Under the pieces are notes generated by a model. That model saw only the letters and a list, made by a program, of their open reading frames with translations, was not told where the DNA came from and did not search any database. A stretch of DNA of 64,000 nt from Dawidia cretensis (GTDB lineage: Bacteria > Bacteroidota > Bacteroidia > Cytophagales > Cyclobacteriaceae). Within the stretch, counting starts at the first letter, position 1; each line of letters opens with the position of its first letter. The stretch lies in assembly GCF_018598175.1 (NCBI RefSeq), contig NZ_JAHESE010000035.1, positions 1 through 64,000 of the forward strand. Direction: 5' to 3'. A program made the position numbers and the translations under genes. This document shows positions 51,366 to 61,512 of the stretch, in pieces.

Positions 51366-52865
51366 ATGAAATATATAGCGTATACACTCGTCGTGCTTTG
51401 CCTGCTATCGTGCGGTGACGACTTTCTTAATAAGACCGATCCCGCCACGTTGGTAGCGTCCGGTTTCTATAAAACCGAAGCGCAGGTGCAGCAAGCCGTA
51501 AATGGTGTCTATGGGCAACTTCAGGGGATCATCTTAAGTCAATGGCGGTACAACGAGTTTGTTACCGATAATACAACACTTCATTTTAATACAGGTGATC
51601 GCGGGCAAGGACCCGATATCGAAGCGTTGGAGTTCTGGCAGGTCAATTCGGGCACACCCACTATTTCCACCCTGTATAGCAGCGTGTATCTGTCCCTGGT
51701 GAATATTAACACAACGCTGGCAAAACTTCCCGAGGCAACATTTGATGCGACGCTCAAAACTCAATATGAAGGCGAGCTTCGATTCAGCCGGGCATATTAT
51801 TATTTTCTGTTGGTCCAGTACTTTGGAGAAGTCATCATCATCACCGAGCCGTTACAAACTCCCACAGAGGCGTACGCGTTTGAGCGGCAGCCAGTCGATA
51901 ACGTGTATGCGCTGATCCGGAGTGATCTTGACTTTGCCGTTGACGCCCTGCCCGCGAGCTATAATGCAACAAACAAAGGAAGAGCCAGCAAAGGTGCGGC
52001 CCTGGCATTGTTGGGGAAAGTACAACTGACCCGCAAAGAGTATGGTGATGCCATCACCACCCTTCGCCAGGTTTTGTCATTGGGGTATTCATTATTACCC
52101 GACTATGCGGCTGTTTTTGATCCGCAGAATAAGAATCATGTCGAGTCTATTTTCGATGTTCAGTTCCAGGGCGACAATACACAAGGGGAAGGAAGTAATT
52201 TTATCTATACTTTTGCGCCCCTCTATTCCGATGGCTCGGTCATCAATTTTCCCGGGCAAAACGGGGCGGGATGGAATATACCATCACGCGATATGATTGC
52301 CGCCTATGAACCAGGCGACCTCCGCAAAGAGGTGTCGTTAAAGGAGGGATACTTGAATCAGGCAAATGAATGGGTACCTGTTCCGTTTATCAATAAATAC
52401 AATCATCCGCACACCATTCGTGGCATTACCAACGATAATTGGCCGGTGTTACGGTATGCCGATGTTTTGTTGATGTTGGCCGAAGCGATCAATGAGGAAG
52501 AGAAAGGACCCAGCACAGAGGCGTATGGTTATTTGAATACTATTCGCGACCGTGCAGATCTGGATGAATTAAGCGGATTGGATGAGGGATCATTCCGCGA
52601 GGCAGTTCTGAAGGAGAGACGAGTTGAGCTGGCCTTTGAGAATCATCGGTGGTTTGATTTGAAGAGAACCAAAACACCGGAAGCGCTGGCAACCTTCCTG
52701 AATGCTTATGCGGCGGTTGAGCGGAGCAACCCCACTACCGACCGGGGCGGCATTCCCTTTACCCCCGGCGACTACCAGTTTAGTCCGTATGAGGCATTGT
52801 TTCCGATCCCTGCGAGTGAAAGAAGGATCAATACGAAGTTGAGTCAAAATACGGGTTACAATTAA
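51366..52865 (+). CDS. SusD-family lipoprotein (locus C)
   Basis: The 499-residue protein has lipobox VLCLLSC and the opening CGDDFLNKTDPATLVASGFY. TPR-like parts (ELRFSRAYYYFLLVQYFGEV, KGAALALLGKVQLTRKEY) and the C-terminal RYADVLLMLAEAINEEE, RRVELAFENHRWFDLKR and ALFPIPASERRIN are typical. It lies 25 bases after susC and is the glycan-binding lid of this transporter. Confidence 0.94.
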   Translation: MKYIAYTLVVLCLLSCGDDFLNKTDPATLVASGFYKTEAQVQQAVNGVYGQLQGIILSQWRYNEFVTDNTTLHFNTGDRGQGPDIEALEFWQVNSGTPTISTLYSSVYLSLVNINTTLAKLPEATFDATLKTQYEGELRFSRAYYYFLLVQYFGEVIIITEPLQTPTEAYAFERQPVDNVYALIRSDLDFAVDALPASYNATNKGRASKGAALALLGKVQLTRKEYGDAITTLRQVLSLGYSLLPDYAAVFDPQNKNHVESIFDVQFQGDNTQGEGSNFIYTFAPLYSDGSVINFPGQNGAGWNIPSRDMIAAYEPGDLRKEVSLKEGYLNQANEWVPVPFINKYNHPHTIRGITNDNWPVLRYADVLLMLAEAINEEEKGPSTEAYGYLNTIRDRADLDELSGLDEGSFREAVLKERRVELAFENHRWFDLKRTKTPEALATFLNAYAAVERSNPTTDRGGIPFTPGDYQFSPYEALFPIPASERRINTKLSQNTGYN

Positions 52866-52890
52866 TGAGATTGTGCTTCAAGTCAAGATC

Positions 52891-54366
52891 ATGGGAAGAA
52901 ACATTAACAAGATTATTCTGCCGGTGCTGTTGGCTATTGGTTTGTTCCCTGCGCCTAGTCATGCACAGCATACTGTTACCGCAGATTGGGGTAAAACACT
53001 CGTCACCTCTAAAACTACTCCCACGCTTCAATTGGTAGAGAACCCGATGGTAAGGCCCGGTTCACCGATCCACAAAAACGTGTTCAAAGCATTGAAAGAT
53101 CTCCAGGCCGATTATCTGCGTTATGTTCCCTGGTTTCCCTATCCTAAAATGGCTGTCGCCGAATTACTTCCACCCACCAGGACAGAAACGTTTTGGGACT
53201 TTACATATCTGGATAGCACCATGCAGGCTGTTATGGAGGCCACCAAGGGGCATCCTGTTGTCATTAATTTTAGCACGACACCCGCATGGATGTGGGAGAC
53301 AGCGAGCAAAGTACCGTATCCTGACGATCCCTATAAAACCACCTGGAACTACAACCAGGGAACAAAACTTAGAGATCCATCCATGAAAGAGCTGGCGGAC
53401 TACTATGCGAGGGTTTTCCGTTGGTACACCCAGGGCGGGTTCACGGATGAGCTGGGGAAATTTCATAAATCGGGACATTACTATAAAATACCTTATTGGG
53501 AAGTACTGAATGAACCGGACCTGGAGCACAACATCCCGCCACCGATGTACACTGCGATGTATGATGCCATTGTCTCGGAGCTTAAAAAAATCTCCCGGGA
53601 AACAAAGTTTGTAGGAATCTCTGTCGCCTTCAGTAACAACCCGGAGTATTTTGAATATTTCCTGGACGCCAAAAATCACAAGCGCGGTGTTACCGTGGAA
53701 GGAATCTCCTACCATCATTATTCCACGCCGTCGTTTGAAGGACAAACACTCGAGTCCTATCAATATACATTCTTTGAAAAGGCCGACGCCTTTTTAGAGC
53801 GGGTGCGTTATATTGAGAACATCCGGAAGCGACTGTCCCCACAGTGTTTTACCATGATAAACGAATTGGGTGTTATCCTACGGGGCCCGGAAGTGTCTGG
53901 CCCTATCGATAATCATTACTGGAACCTCGCGGGCGCCCTGTACGCCCATCTTTTCCTGGAGTTGACAAAAATGGGTATTGATGTAGTGGGGGAGTCGCAA
54001 CTGGTGGGCTATCCATCCCAGTTTCCAGACGTAAGCATGGTAAACTGGAAAAACGGCAATGGCAATCCCAGGTACTGGGTGTTGAAACTGTTGATCGATA
54101 ACTTTCATCAGGGCGACAAACTTGTACAGACAATTTCAAATGTGCCGGGTGTCGCTACCCAGGGATTTGCCGGACCGAGCAGTAAAAGAATCTTGCTGAT
54201 CAACAAGAAGAATACGCGCGCGGAGATAACGCTGCCGCAAGCAACGGGTACAACCAGGATCAGTTATGTCGATATAACCACGGGCGAAAATCCTCCCGGC
54301 AACGCGGTGGTAGTGGGTGGAAAAATTGTACTGGAGCCATTTTCAGTGGCGGTTGTCGAATTATGA
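52891..54366 (+). CDS. Clan GH-A glycoside hydrolase (GH39-like)
   Basis: From the ATG at 52891 the protein has 491 residues with a signal peptide. The barrel carries the acid/base Glu in YWEVLNEPD (about residue 208) and the likely nucleophile Glu in TMINELG (about 325), a clan GH-A layout nearest to GH39 beta-xylosidase/iduronidase-type enzymes. A C-terminal beta domain follows (KRILLINKKNTRAEITLPQA). A start at the GTG 52873 is weaker. Specificity is not known. Confidence 0.8.
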   Translation: MGRNINKIILPVLLAIGLFPAPSHAQHTVTADWGKTLVTSKTTPTLQLVENPMVRPGSPIHKNVFKALKDLQADYLRYVPWFPYPKMAVAELLPPTRTETFWDFTYLDSTMQAVMEATKGHPVVINFSTTPAWMWETASKVPYPDDPYKTTWNYNQGTKLRDPSMKELADYYARVFRWYTQGGFTDELGKFHKSGHYYKIPYWEVLNEPDLEHNIPPPMYTAMYDAIVSELKKISRETKFVGISVAFSNNPEYFEYFLDAKNHKRGVTVEGISYHHYSTPSFEGQTLESYQYTFFEKADAFLERVRYIENIRKRLSPQCFTMINELGVILRGPEVSGPIDNHYWNLAGALYAHLFLELTKMGIDVVGESQLVGYPSQFPDVSMVNWKNGNGNPRYWVLKLLIDNFHQGDKLVQTISNVPGVATQGFAGPSSKRILLINKKNTRAEITLPQATGTTRISYVDITTGENPPGNAVVVGGKIVLEPFSVAVVEL

Positions 54367-57300
54367 TTAAATCAGTTTATACAAGGTTGCTCTACCTGGT
54401 GAAAGGTTCTGCCTTCCTGATACTCCTTTTACTGCTCGGTTTCGATGGACGAGAGCGTCATGATGACCTCCAGACTATGAAAGCGCAATTTCTCCATCCG
54501 CCAGAGGATGCCCGGCCCGGTGTGTACTGGTATTTTATGGATGGCAACCTGTCGAAAGAAGGCATGACGGCTGATCTCGAATCGATGAAGCAGGAAGGCA
54601 TTGGCAGTGTTTTGTTCCTGGAGGTAAATGTTGGCATCCCCCGTGGTAAAGTTGACTTTCTAAGCGAAGAATGGAAGACATTATTTGCGCATGCGGTGCA
54701 CGAGTGTGAACGCCTGGGAATAGAAATGACGCTGGGGGTTGGTCCCGGTTGGACCGGCAGTGGAGGACCCTGGGTAAAGCCATCGCAATCTATGCAGCAC
54801 CTGGTAAGCAGTAGTGTGGAAGTTGACGGATCGGTGAAGAAACCAATCGTGTTACCGGTACCCTTACCGAAGCGCCCGTTTTTTGGTGAAGATGTCTTTA
54901 CACCGGAATTGGAAAAGGAATGGATGGATTTTTATGAAGATGTTGCCGTGCTGGCATTCCCATTGCCCGATCCTTATACCCTGGCAGATGTTGATGAAAA
55001 AGCGTTGTACTACCGTGCGCCGTATACTTCGCAGGCAGGCGTAAAAGAATATCTTCCCTGCAAAGCGAATTACCCCGTTCCGCCCGAGGGGGCGGTGATT
55101 GAAAAGAACCGGATCATAGACCTTACCGGCAAATTGGACGCTGACGGAAAGGTTTTGTGGCAAGCACCTCCCGGCAAATGGGTCGTTATGCGTTTTGGGC
55201 GCCGGAATAACGGTGCTGCTACTCGTCCGGCGCCGCTGCCCGGTCTGGGCTTTGAGTGCGACAAGTTCGATACCACGGCGTTTAATGCTCACCTGAAAGA
55301 ATTCACCGGCACGCTTCTTCAAAAGATCGGCCCGCGAAACAAATCCTCTCCGGGAGGACTGACCATGCTGCACATGGATAGCTGGGAAATGGGCGCGCAA
55401 AACTGGAGCGTGGGATTCAGAAACGAGTTTAAGAAGCGAAGGGGGTATGACCCGCTTTTGTTTTATCCGGTATATGCCGGTAAGATCGTGGAGAGCGTGG
55501 AGATCAGCGAGCGGTTCTTGTGGGATCTGCGGCAAACATCGCAGGAATTGATCGTGGAGAACCATGCTAAACATCTAAAAAGATATAGTCATCGAAACGG
55601 GCTGGGGTTGTCGATAGAGCCGTATGATATGAATCCTACCGCCGACCTGGAGCTCGGTGCGGTTGCCGACGTGCCCATGTGTGAGTTCTGGAGCCCGGGC
55701 GGGTATAACGCTTCCTTCAGTTGTATCCAGGCTGCTTCCCTTGCGCATGTCAACGGTCAGGCTGTTGTTGCCGCGGAAGCATTTACCGCGGTGGATGGCT
55801 GGCGGCAACATCCCGCGTCCATGAAAAATCAGGGCGACTGGGCGCTTGCGGCCGGTGTAAATAAATTCTTCTATCATACCTTTCAACATCAGCCGCTGGA
55901 TGACAAGTTAAAGCCGGGTATGACAATGGGGCCGTATGGCGTGCAATGGAACAGGAACCAAACCTGGTGGCCCATGGCCGATGCCTATCATATATATGTA
56001 TCGCGATGCCAGTACGTATTGCGTCAGGGAAATGCCGTGGCGGACATTCTATACCTGACGCCGGAAGGCGCCCCGCACATTTTCCGGGCGCCGGCTTCAG
56101 CCTTGTCGGGAGATGTTTTTTTGCCCGATAGAAAAGCCTACAATTTCGACGGGTGCTCGCCCGGGCAGTTATACATGGCGTCCGTAAAAGATCATAAAAT
56201 TACGTTTCCGGGGGGAGCGTCTTATCACGTACTTGTACTTCCCGCCTGGGAAACTATGACGCCGGCCTTGCTGAAGAAGATTACCTCATTGGTTGAAGCC
56301 GGCGCAACCGTTGTTGGCAGCCCGCCACAAAAAGCACCCGGCTTATCCGGCTACCCGCAGTGTGATGCAGTAATAAGATCTTTAGCAAGTGAGCTTTGGG
56401 GGTCGTCAGACATACCTGCCACGCAGACTGTGCGTCGCTATGGCAACGGGAAAATTATTTGGGGAGGTGAAGGGACTTCCAGAACGGATAACCTGTATCC
56501 TGTGTATGATGTGACGGCAGCGCTGTTGGCGGCGGCAGGCATACCAGAGGACTTCAAATCCGATCCTGCTATCCGGTATACACACCGTGCGTCTGACGCG
56601 TGGGATATTTACTTTGTTTCGAATCGCACGGACAAGCGGATCCAAACCAATGGCATGTTCAGGACGGCTAAAGGAGCTCCTTCATTGTGGGATCCTTTAA
56701 CGGGGAAAACATACGACCTCCCCGAGTTTTCAGAAAGGGAAAACCAGATTACCGTTCCATTACAATTTGAACCCTACCAGAGCTTTTTTATTGTTTTTGA
56801 AAAGAGCAATAAGAAGCCTGTGCAGTCTAACAACTTTCCTTCCGTTACATTAGTCACTACTATAGATGGCCGCTGGACGGTTTCATTTGATAAGGCCTGG
56901 GGCGGACCGGGTACAACCTCATTTGACCGTTTGGAAGATTGGACACTGCGACCGGAAAACGGGATCAGGTATTATTCGGGTATTGCAGTATATACAAAAA
57001 CATTTGATTTGCCGGTCAACACAAAGTTGCAGAAAGGCGAGAAATTGTTCCTGAACTTAGGGGAGGTGAGCGCGCTGGCGCGGATCCGAATCAACGGTAA
57101 CGAGGTAGGCACCGTGTGGACTGCACCCTGGAAGGTAGATATCAGTGAAGTTGTAAAACAACGGCAGAATTTGCTGGAGATAGAAGTTGCTAACTTGTGG
57201 CCTAACCGCCTGATCGGCGATGAGCAACTGCGGGATGATGGAATACAACATGATCAATGGCCTGAATGGCTGTTGAACAATACGCGCCGCACAAGCGGGC

Positions 57301-57398
57301 GGTACACATTCAGCACATTCAAACACTTTAGTAAAGGCGACCCACTTCTTAAATCTGGGCTAATAGGGCCTGTTATCATTGAACAAAGCCATTTTTAA
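54363..57398 (+). CDS. GH106-like glycoside hydrolase (alpha-L-rhamnosidase type), copy 1
   Basis: This 1011-residue protein overlaps the previous stop as ATGA. After a signal-like helix it shows the family start RPGVYWYFMDGNLSKEGMTA with DLESMKQEGIGSVLF, then GVGPGWTGSGGPWVKPSQSM, the HMDSWEMGAQNW block, and WSPGGYNASFSC with VVAAEAFTAVDGWR. A C-terminal beta domain (LFLNLGEVSALARIRING) is of the galactose-binding type. Known GH106 enzymes release L-rhamnose from pectin or flavonoid glycosides, but the family is broad. Confidence 0.85.
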   Translation: MIKSVYTRLLYLVKGSAFLILLLLLGFDGRERHDDLQTMKAQFLHPPEDARPGVYWYFMDGNLSKEGMTADLESMKQEGIGSVLFLEVNVGIPRGKVDFLSEEWKTLFAHAVHECERLGIEMTLGVGPGWTGSGGPWVKPSQSMQHLVSSSVEVDGSVKKPIVLPVPLPKRPFFGEDVFTPELEKEWMDFYEDVAVLAFPLPDPYTLADVDEKALYYRAPYTSQAGVKEYLPCKANYPVPPEGAVIEKNRIIDLTGKLDADGKVLWQAPPGKWVVMRFGRRNNGAATRPAPLPGLGFECDKFDTTAFNAHLKEFTGTLLQKIGPRNKSSPGGLTMLHMDSWEMGAQNWSVGFRNEFKKRRGYDPLLFYPVYAGKIVESVEISERFLWDLRQTSQELIVENHAKHLKRYSHRNGLGLSIEPYDMNPTADLELGAVADVPMCEFWSPGGYNASFSCIQAASLAHVNGQAVVAAEAFTAVDGWRQHPASMKNQGDWALAAGVNKFFYHTFQHQPLDDKLKPGMTMGPYGVQWNRNQTWWPMADAYHIYVSRCQYVLRQGNAVADILYLTPEGAPHIFRAPASALSGDVFLPDRKAYNFDGCSPGQLYMASVKDHKITFPGGASYHVLVLPAWETMTPALLKKITSLVEAGATVVGSPPQKAPGLSGYPQCDAVIRSLASELWGSSDIPATQTVRRYGNGKIIWGGEGTSRTDNLYPVYDVTAALLAAAGIPEDFKSDPAIRYTHRASDAWDIYFVSNRTDKRIQTNGMFRTAKGAPSLWDPLTGKTYDLPEFSERENQITVPLQFEPYQSFFIVFEKSNKKPVQSNNFPSVTLVTTIDGRWTVSFDKAWGGPGTTSFDRLEDWTLRPENGIRYYSGIAVYTKTFDLPVNTKLQKGEKLFLNLGEVSALARIRINGNEVGTVWTAPWKVDISEVVKQRQNLLEIEVANLWPNRLIGDEQLRDDGIQHDQWPEWLLNNTRRTSGRYTFSTFKHFSKGDPLLKSGLIGPVIIEQSHF

Positions 57399-57413
57399 TT
57401 GTTGAACGTTGAG

Positions 57414-58850
57414 ATGATGGAATTAAAGGAATACCCATTTAAAGTAGGACTATTTGGTATTGGACTCGAAGCCTATTGGTGCCAATTTCCAGGTCTACGG
57501 GAGCGACTGGAAGGTTACGTAGAAGTCGTAGAAAGTAAAATAGCAGCCTACGGCGCACAGGTAGTGAACCTCGGTCTGGTGGACACCCCCGAGAAGGCCG
57601 TGGACTGCGGACATCAATTCAGAAGGGAAGATGTGGATGTGATCTTTCTGTATGTAACTACCTATGCCTTGTCATCCACCGTGTTGCCGGTGATACAACG
57701 TGCTAAAGTGCCTGTCATTGTTTTGAACCTGTCACCAGAGGCATCCATTGACTACGAGCAATTCAACAGCCTCAAAGATCGTACGAAGATGACGGGGGAG
57801 TGGCTTGCCTACTGTTCAGCGTGTCCTGTGCCGGAAATTGCCAGCGTGTTCAGACGGGCCAATATTTTATTCTTCCAGGTTACCGGAATGTTGCACGATG
57901 ATCCCTATGTCTGGAAAGAGGTAGGCGATTGGATAGACGCCGCCCGTGTGGTTCACACCATGAGCCACAACCGTCTGGGGTTGATGGGGAATTACTACGG
58001 CGGCATGCTCGATATTTATTCAAACCTCACGCTTCACTGTGCCACCTTTGGCGGACACATTGAGATCATCGAAGTGGATGAGCTGTCATTTCTGCGTGAG
58101 AAAGTTTCCGCCGCCCAAATCGAGGGACGCGTAAAATATTTTGAGGAGGCATTTGATATTCAGTCCGATTGCCCGCGCGAAGAGCTGGAGCGTGCGGCGA
58201 AAACTTCTCTTGCCCTGGATTTGCTGGTAGACCGGTATAAACTTGGGTCAATGGCGTATTATCATAAAGGCACAGGCAATGGCAACGAAGACACCATGAG
58301 CTCCGTCATCCTCGGAAATTCTTTGCTGACGGCAAGGGGCATTCCGGTGGCTGGTGAGTATGAGGTTAAAAACGCCCAGGCCATGAAGATCCTGGATTCC
58401 TTTCACGTGGGCGGTTCATTTACAGAATACTACGCCATGGACTATCGCGACGATGTTGTATTAATGGGGCACGATGGCCCAGGTCACATCCAGATAGCGG
58501 AAGGAAAAACAAAGGTAAGGCCGTTGTATGTTTATCACGGCAAAGTAGGGAAGGGCCTTTCCGTGGAAATGTCGGTGAAGCATGGAGCGATCACGTTGCT
58601 CTCGGTTGTTGAAAAGGTAGATGGGACACTCATGCTGCTGTGCGCGGAAGGCGAATCCGTAAAGGGGCCGATCCTCGAGATCGGCAACACCAATAGCCGC
58701 TACAGGTTTTCCATTGGCGCAAGAAAGTTTGTGGAAGAATGGAATAACCATGGGCCCGCACATCACTGCGCTGTAGGAGTGGGGCACATCACTTCTAAAA
58801 TAAAGAAGCTGGGGGCACTACTCAATATTGAAGTAAATCAGGTTTGCTAG
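57414..58850 (+). CDS. L-arabinose/L-fucose isomerase-like protein
   Basis: From the ATG at 57414 the protein has 478 residues and no signal peptide, so it is cytoplasmic. It matches the AraA/FucI fold: DVIFLYVTTYALSSTVLPV, MSHNRLGLMGNYYGGMLDIY and the metal-binding set in the second half (Glu in AGEYEVKNAQ, Glu in GSFTEYY, His in MGHDGPGH and HHCAVGVGH). It probably converts an aldose released by the hydrolases to a ketose. Its position inside an export/import locus is unusual, as catabolic isomerases more often sit in a separate operon. Confidence 0.82.
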   Translation: MMELKEYPFKVGLFGIGLEAYWCQFPGLRERLEGYVEVVESKIAAYGAQVVNLGLVDTPEKAVDCGHQFRREDVDVIFLYVTTYALSSTVLPVIQRAKVPVIVLNLSPEASIDYEQFNSLKDRTKMTGEWLAYCSACPVPEIASVFRRANILFFQVTGMLHDDPYVWKEVGDWIDAARVVHTMSHNRLGLMGNYYGGMLDIYSNLTLHCATFGGHIEIIEVDELSFLREKVSAAQIEGRVKYFEEAFDIQSDCPREELERAAKTSLALDLLVDRYKLGSMAYYHKGTGNGNEDTMSSVILGNSLLTARGIPVAGEYEVKNAQAMKILDSFHVGGSFTEYYAMDYRDDVVLMGHDGPGHIQIAEGKTKVRPLYVYHGKVGKGLSVEMSVKHGAITLLSVVEKVDGTLMLLCAEGESVKGPILEIGNTNSRYRFSIGARKFVEEWNNHGPAHHCAVGVGHITSKIKKLGALLNIEVNQVC

Positions 58851-58897
58851 TAAATAGTATTGATCAGGAAACTAAATTTTATAAAGCAACGATCGTC

Positions 58898-61426
58898 ATG
58901 GCAAAAGAGAAACTATTCACACTTCGTCTTATTTACTTGGTTATTTGTATTGGCTCCACCTGTGAATGTTTGGCACAGTCAAAAATCAACAACGATGCAA
59001 ACGCAAGGAAGGTTGTTTTTGGCAACGAAAAGCTGATCCTTACGCTCGACTACAACAAAAGAGCAAACGTATCACAGGTAATCGTCAACGGCCAGCAGGT
59101 CATACAGGGCGATGCGGGTATTTACTCCATGATCCGAACAAAGGCCACGCGGTACGCTACGTTAACCCTGTCGTCAGACCCTTCCCTAACGATAGCCGGT
59201 AATACCATTATACTGAAAGGAATCTCGTACGGCGACCAGAATCTTTCCATAGAGGAAACATGGACCTTCACGATCAGCGCCAACGACATCCGGTTCGACA
59301 TAGACCGGACCACGTCGAAAACAGTAGTAGCAGAAGATCTCGGGTCTCCTGTTTTTAGGTTCGAGGCTATCAATACCTGGGAGGGCGCCTATCAAGATTA
59401 CGGCGGGCTGGCCTGGTTCTATCTTTTTAATAGGAAACGGGACACCTACGGCGTACGCAGCAACACATCTGAATTTTGGAATAGCAAGACAGGCAACGGG
59501 CTCACGGTTTCCGTATCCGCGCCGGGCAAACAGATCGCCATGGATTACAGCCGGGCGGTGGACGATAAGTTGGTGTACACAGTCGGAGTGTCGTCGACAG
59601 GGATGCAGCCGCGGTTTGACGCAGACACAAAAAGGAGAATGTATGTGCGCGACACGACCGATGTATGGGCGCCTGTAGAGGTCCAATCAGGACAAAGCAG
59701 TCAAAGCATGACACTGTCATACTTTGACTTTAACGAGAAATTCGGCAGAGGCAAATTGGTGGGCATCAATCAGGAACAGGTCAGTGCTGTGTTGAACACC
59801 ATCGCCCGCATTGGCGTAATCGGCAAGAAACATTTTGGCGGCAATAGCTGGCATACGCCGTATGGTCCGATTTGCTTGCATGAACAATACATTGCGCAAA
59901 TGGGCCTGGGTATCAATGACGACAATTATTTAACCGGTTACCAGGAGTGCCTTGATTATTATCGCGATAATGCCATAAAGCCCGACGGGAGAGTGTGGCC
60001 ACGGTGGGCCTACAGCAATGAAGATGCTATGCCGAAGGGATATACCGACAAGGGCTTCTATGAAGCGCAGTGGGGATACCTGCTGGATTCCAATCCGGAC
60101 TTTGTGATAAACGTAGCCGAGCTGTATGATCAAAATGGCGACCTCTCGTGGGTGAGGAAGCATCAGCAATCCAGCGAGAAAGCATTGGATTGGATAGTGA
60201 ACAGGGACAGCAACGGCAACGGTTTGGTTGAGATGATGACCGATAGCTATAGTCAGAAAAGAGGAAGCGACTGGATAGACATTATTTGGGCCGCGTACGA
60301 AAATGCCTTTGTGAACGCCAAGCTCTACCGCGCCCTTGTTTTGTGGGCGGATGTTGAAAGGCAACTGGGCAACAGTGTAAAAGAAAAACAATACAAGACG
60401 TTTTCAGAGAAGCTAAAAGCAAACTTTAATAAACCTACTTCATCCGGCGGTTTCTGGGATGCTGAAAAGCAATGTTATGTACATTGGAGAGATAAAGATG
60501 GTTCCATTCACGGAACCAACATGGTTACACCGGTAAATTTCATGGCCATTGCCTACGGTATTTGTGATGACCAAACCCGGATCAAAACAATATTGGAAAT
60601 TATAGAAGGACAAATGCAGAAGGAAAATCTTTTCTTTTGGCCAATCAGCCTGTACTCGTATGCACCGGGTGAAGGCAACGACTGGCAATTTCCATTTCCA
60701 AACTATGAGAATGGCGACATCTTCTTGTCGTGGGGGTCAGTAGCCGTAAAAGCGTACGCCTCCTACAAGCCCGAGATAGCGCTCAAGTATGTGAAAAGAG
60801 TTTTGACGCAATATGAAAAAGACGGCCTGGCCTTTCAGCGTTACGGTCGCGCGAACCAGGACGGGCGCGGAGACGATATTCTCTCGGGAAATTGTCTTTC
60901 CGTAGTGGGCTTGTACCAGGCAATCTATGGCATCAACCCGCTGTACAACCGGTTCTATCTTGATCCACACATTACGCCGGACCTGGCCGGAACGCAGATA
61001 AAATACAACTATCGGAATCAACAGTTAACCATTGATTTGGATGTGAATAGGTATGCCCTATCGAACGGCAAGTTTAAGATAGTCTCCAACACTGACTTTG
61101 GTTTTTACAATACAGGTAATGAGTTATCGTATTTTAAAGGTAATGCCGACAAGGCTTCCTTACAGCTGAAAGCATCACCGAAGAATGAACTTACGCTGGA
61201 TATAAAAAAATGCGATCCCAATGAAGTGGTTTTTATCCAGTCGTCCCGGGTTGGAGGTTCTGGGGTATTGGTTTATCAAGTCAATTCACTCAAGCCAAGC
61301 AGTTATTATACCATACTGCAGAATAATAGAACGCTAAAGCGGATCAAGAGCACGCAGGAAGGGACGTTGGTGTTTGAATATAAAGCAGGCGACGTTCCAA
61401 ACGAAATTACAGTCATGTTGAAGTAA
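58898..61426 (+). CDS. (alpha/alpha)6-barrel glycoside hydrolase-like protein
   Basis: From the ATG at 58898 the protein has 842 residues with a signal peptide (LVICIGSTCECLAQ). The N-terminal ~320 residues are beta-rich. The middle carries GNSWHTPYGPICLHEQYIAQ, a WPRWAYSNEDAMPKGYTD block, FYEAQWGYLLDSNPDFV, WIDIIWAAYENAFVNAKLYR and HGTNMVTPVNFMA, as in six-hairpin glycosidases. A C-terminal beta domain follows. I could not match it to a defined GH family. It is encoded between the isomerase and the second GH106-like gene. Confidence 0.72.
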   Translation: MAKEKLFTLRLIYLVICIGSTCECLAQSKINNDANARKVVFGNEKLILTLDYNKRANVSQVIVNGQQVIQGDAGIYSMIRTKATRYATLTLSSDPSLTIAGNTIILKGISYGDQNLSIEETWTFTISANDIRFDIDRTTSKTVVAEDLGSPVFRFEAINTWEGAYQDYGGLAWFYLFNRKRDTYGVRSNTSEFWNSKTGNGLTVSVSAPGKQIAMDYSRAVDDKLVYTVGVSSTGMQPRFDADTKRRMYVRDTTDVWAPVEVQSGQSSQSMTLSYFDFNEKFGRGKLVGINQEQVSAVLNTIARIGVIGKKHFGGNSWHTPYGPICLHEQYIAQMGLGINDDNYLTGYQECLDYYRDNAIKPDGRVWPRWAYSNEDAMPKGYTDKGFYEAQWGYLLDSNPDFVINVAELYDQNGDLSWVRKHQQSSEKALDWIVNRDSNGNGLVEMMTDSYSQKRGSDWIDIIWAAYENAFVNAKLYRALVLWADVERQLGNSVKEKQYKTFSEKLKANFNKPTSSGGFWDAEKQCYVHWRDKDGSIHGTNMVTPVNFMAIAYGICDDQTRIKTILEIIEGQMQKENLFFWPISLYSYAPGEGNDWQFPFPNYENGDIFLSWGSVAVKAYASYKPEIALKYVKRVLTQYEKDGLAFQRYGRANQDGRGDDILSGNCLSVVGLYQAIYGINPLYNRFYLDPHITPDLAGTQIKYNYRNQQLTIDLDVNRYALSNGKFKIVSNTDFGFYNTGNELSYFKGNADKASLQLKASPKNELTLDIKKCDPNEVVFIQSSRVGGSGVLVYQVNSLKPSSYYTILQNNRTLKRIKSTQEGTLVFEYKAGDVPNEITVMLK

Positions 61427-61512
61427 ATCGGCGTTACGCCGATAAAAAGACACTTCAGTTTAAGCTTGTGGTTTAACCGGTCCGGAGTCACAGAGGGTTA
61501 TAGGAGAAATAA

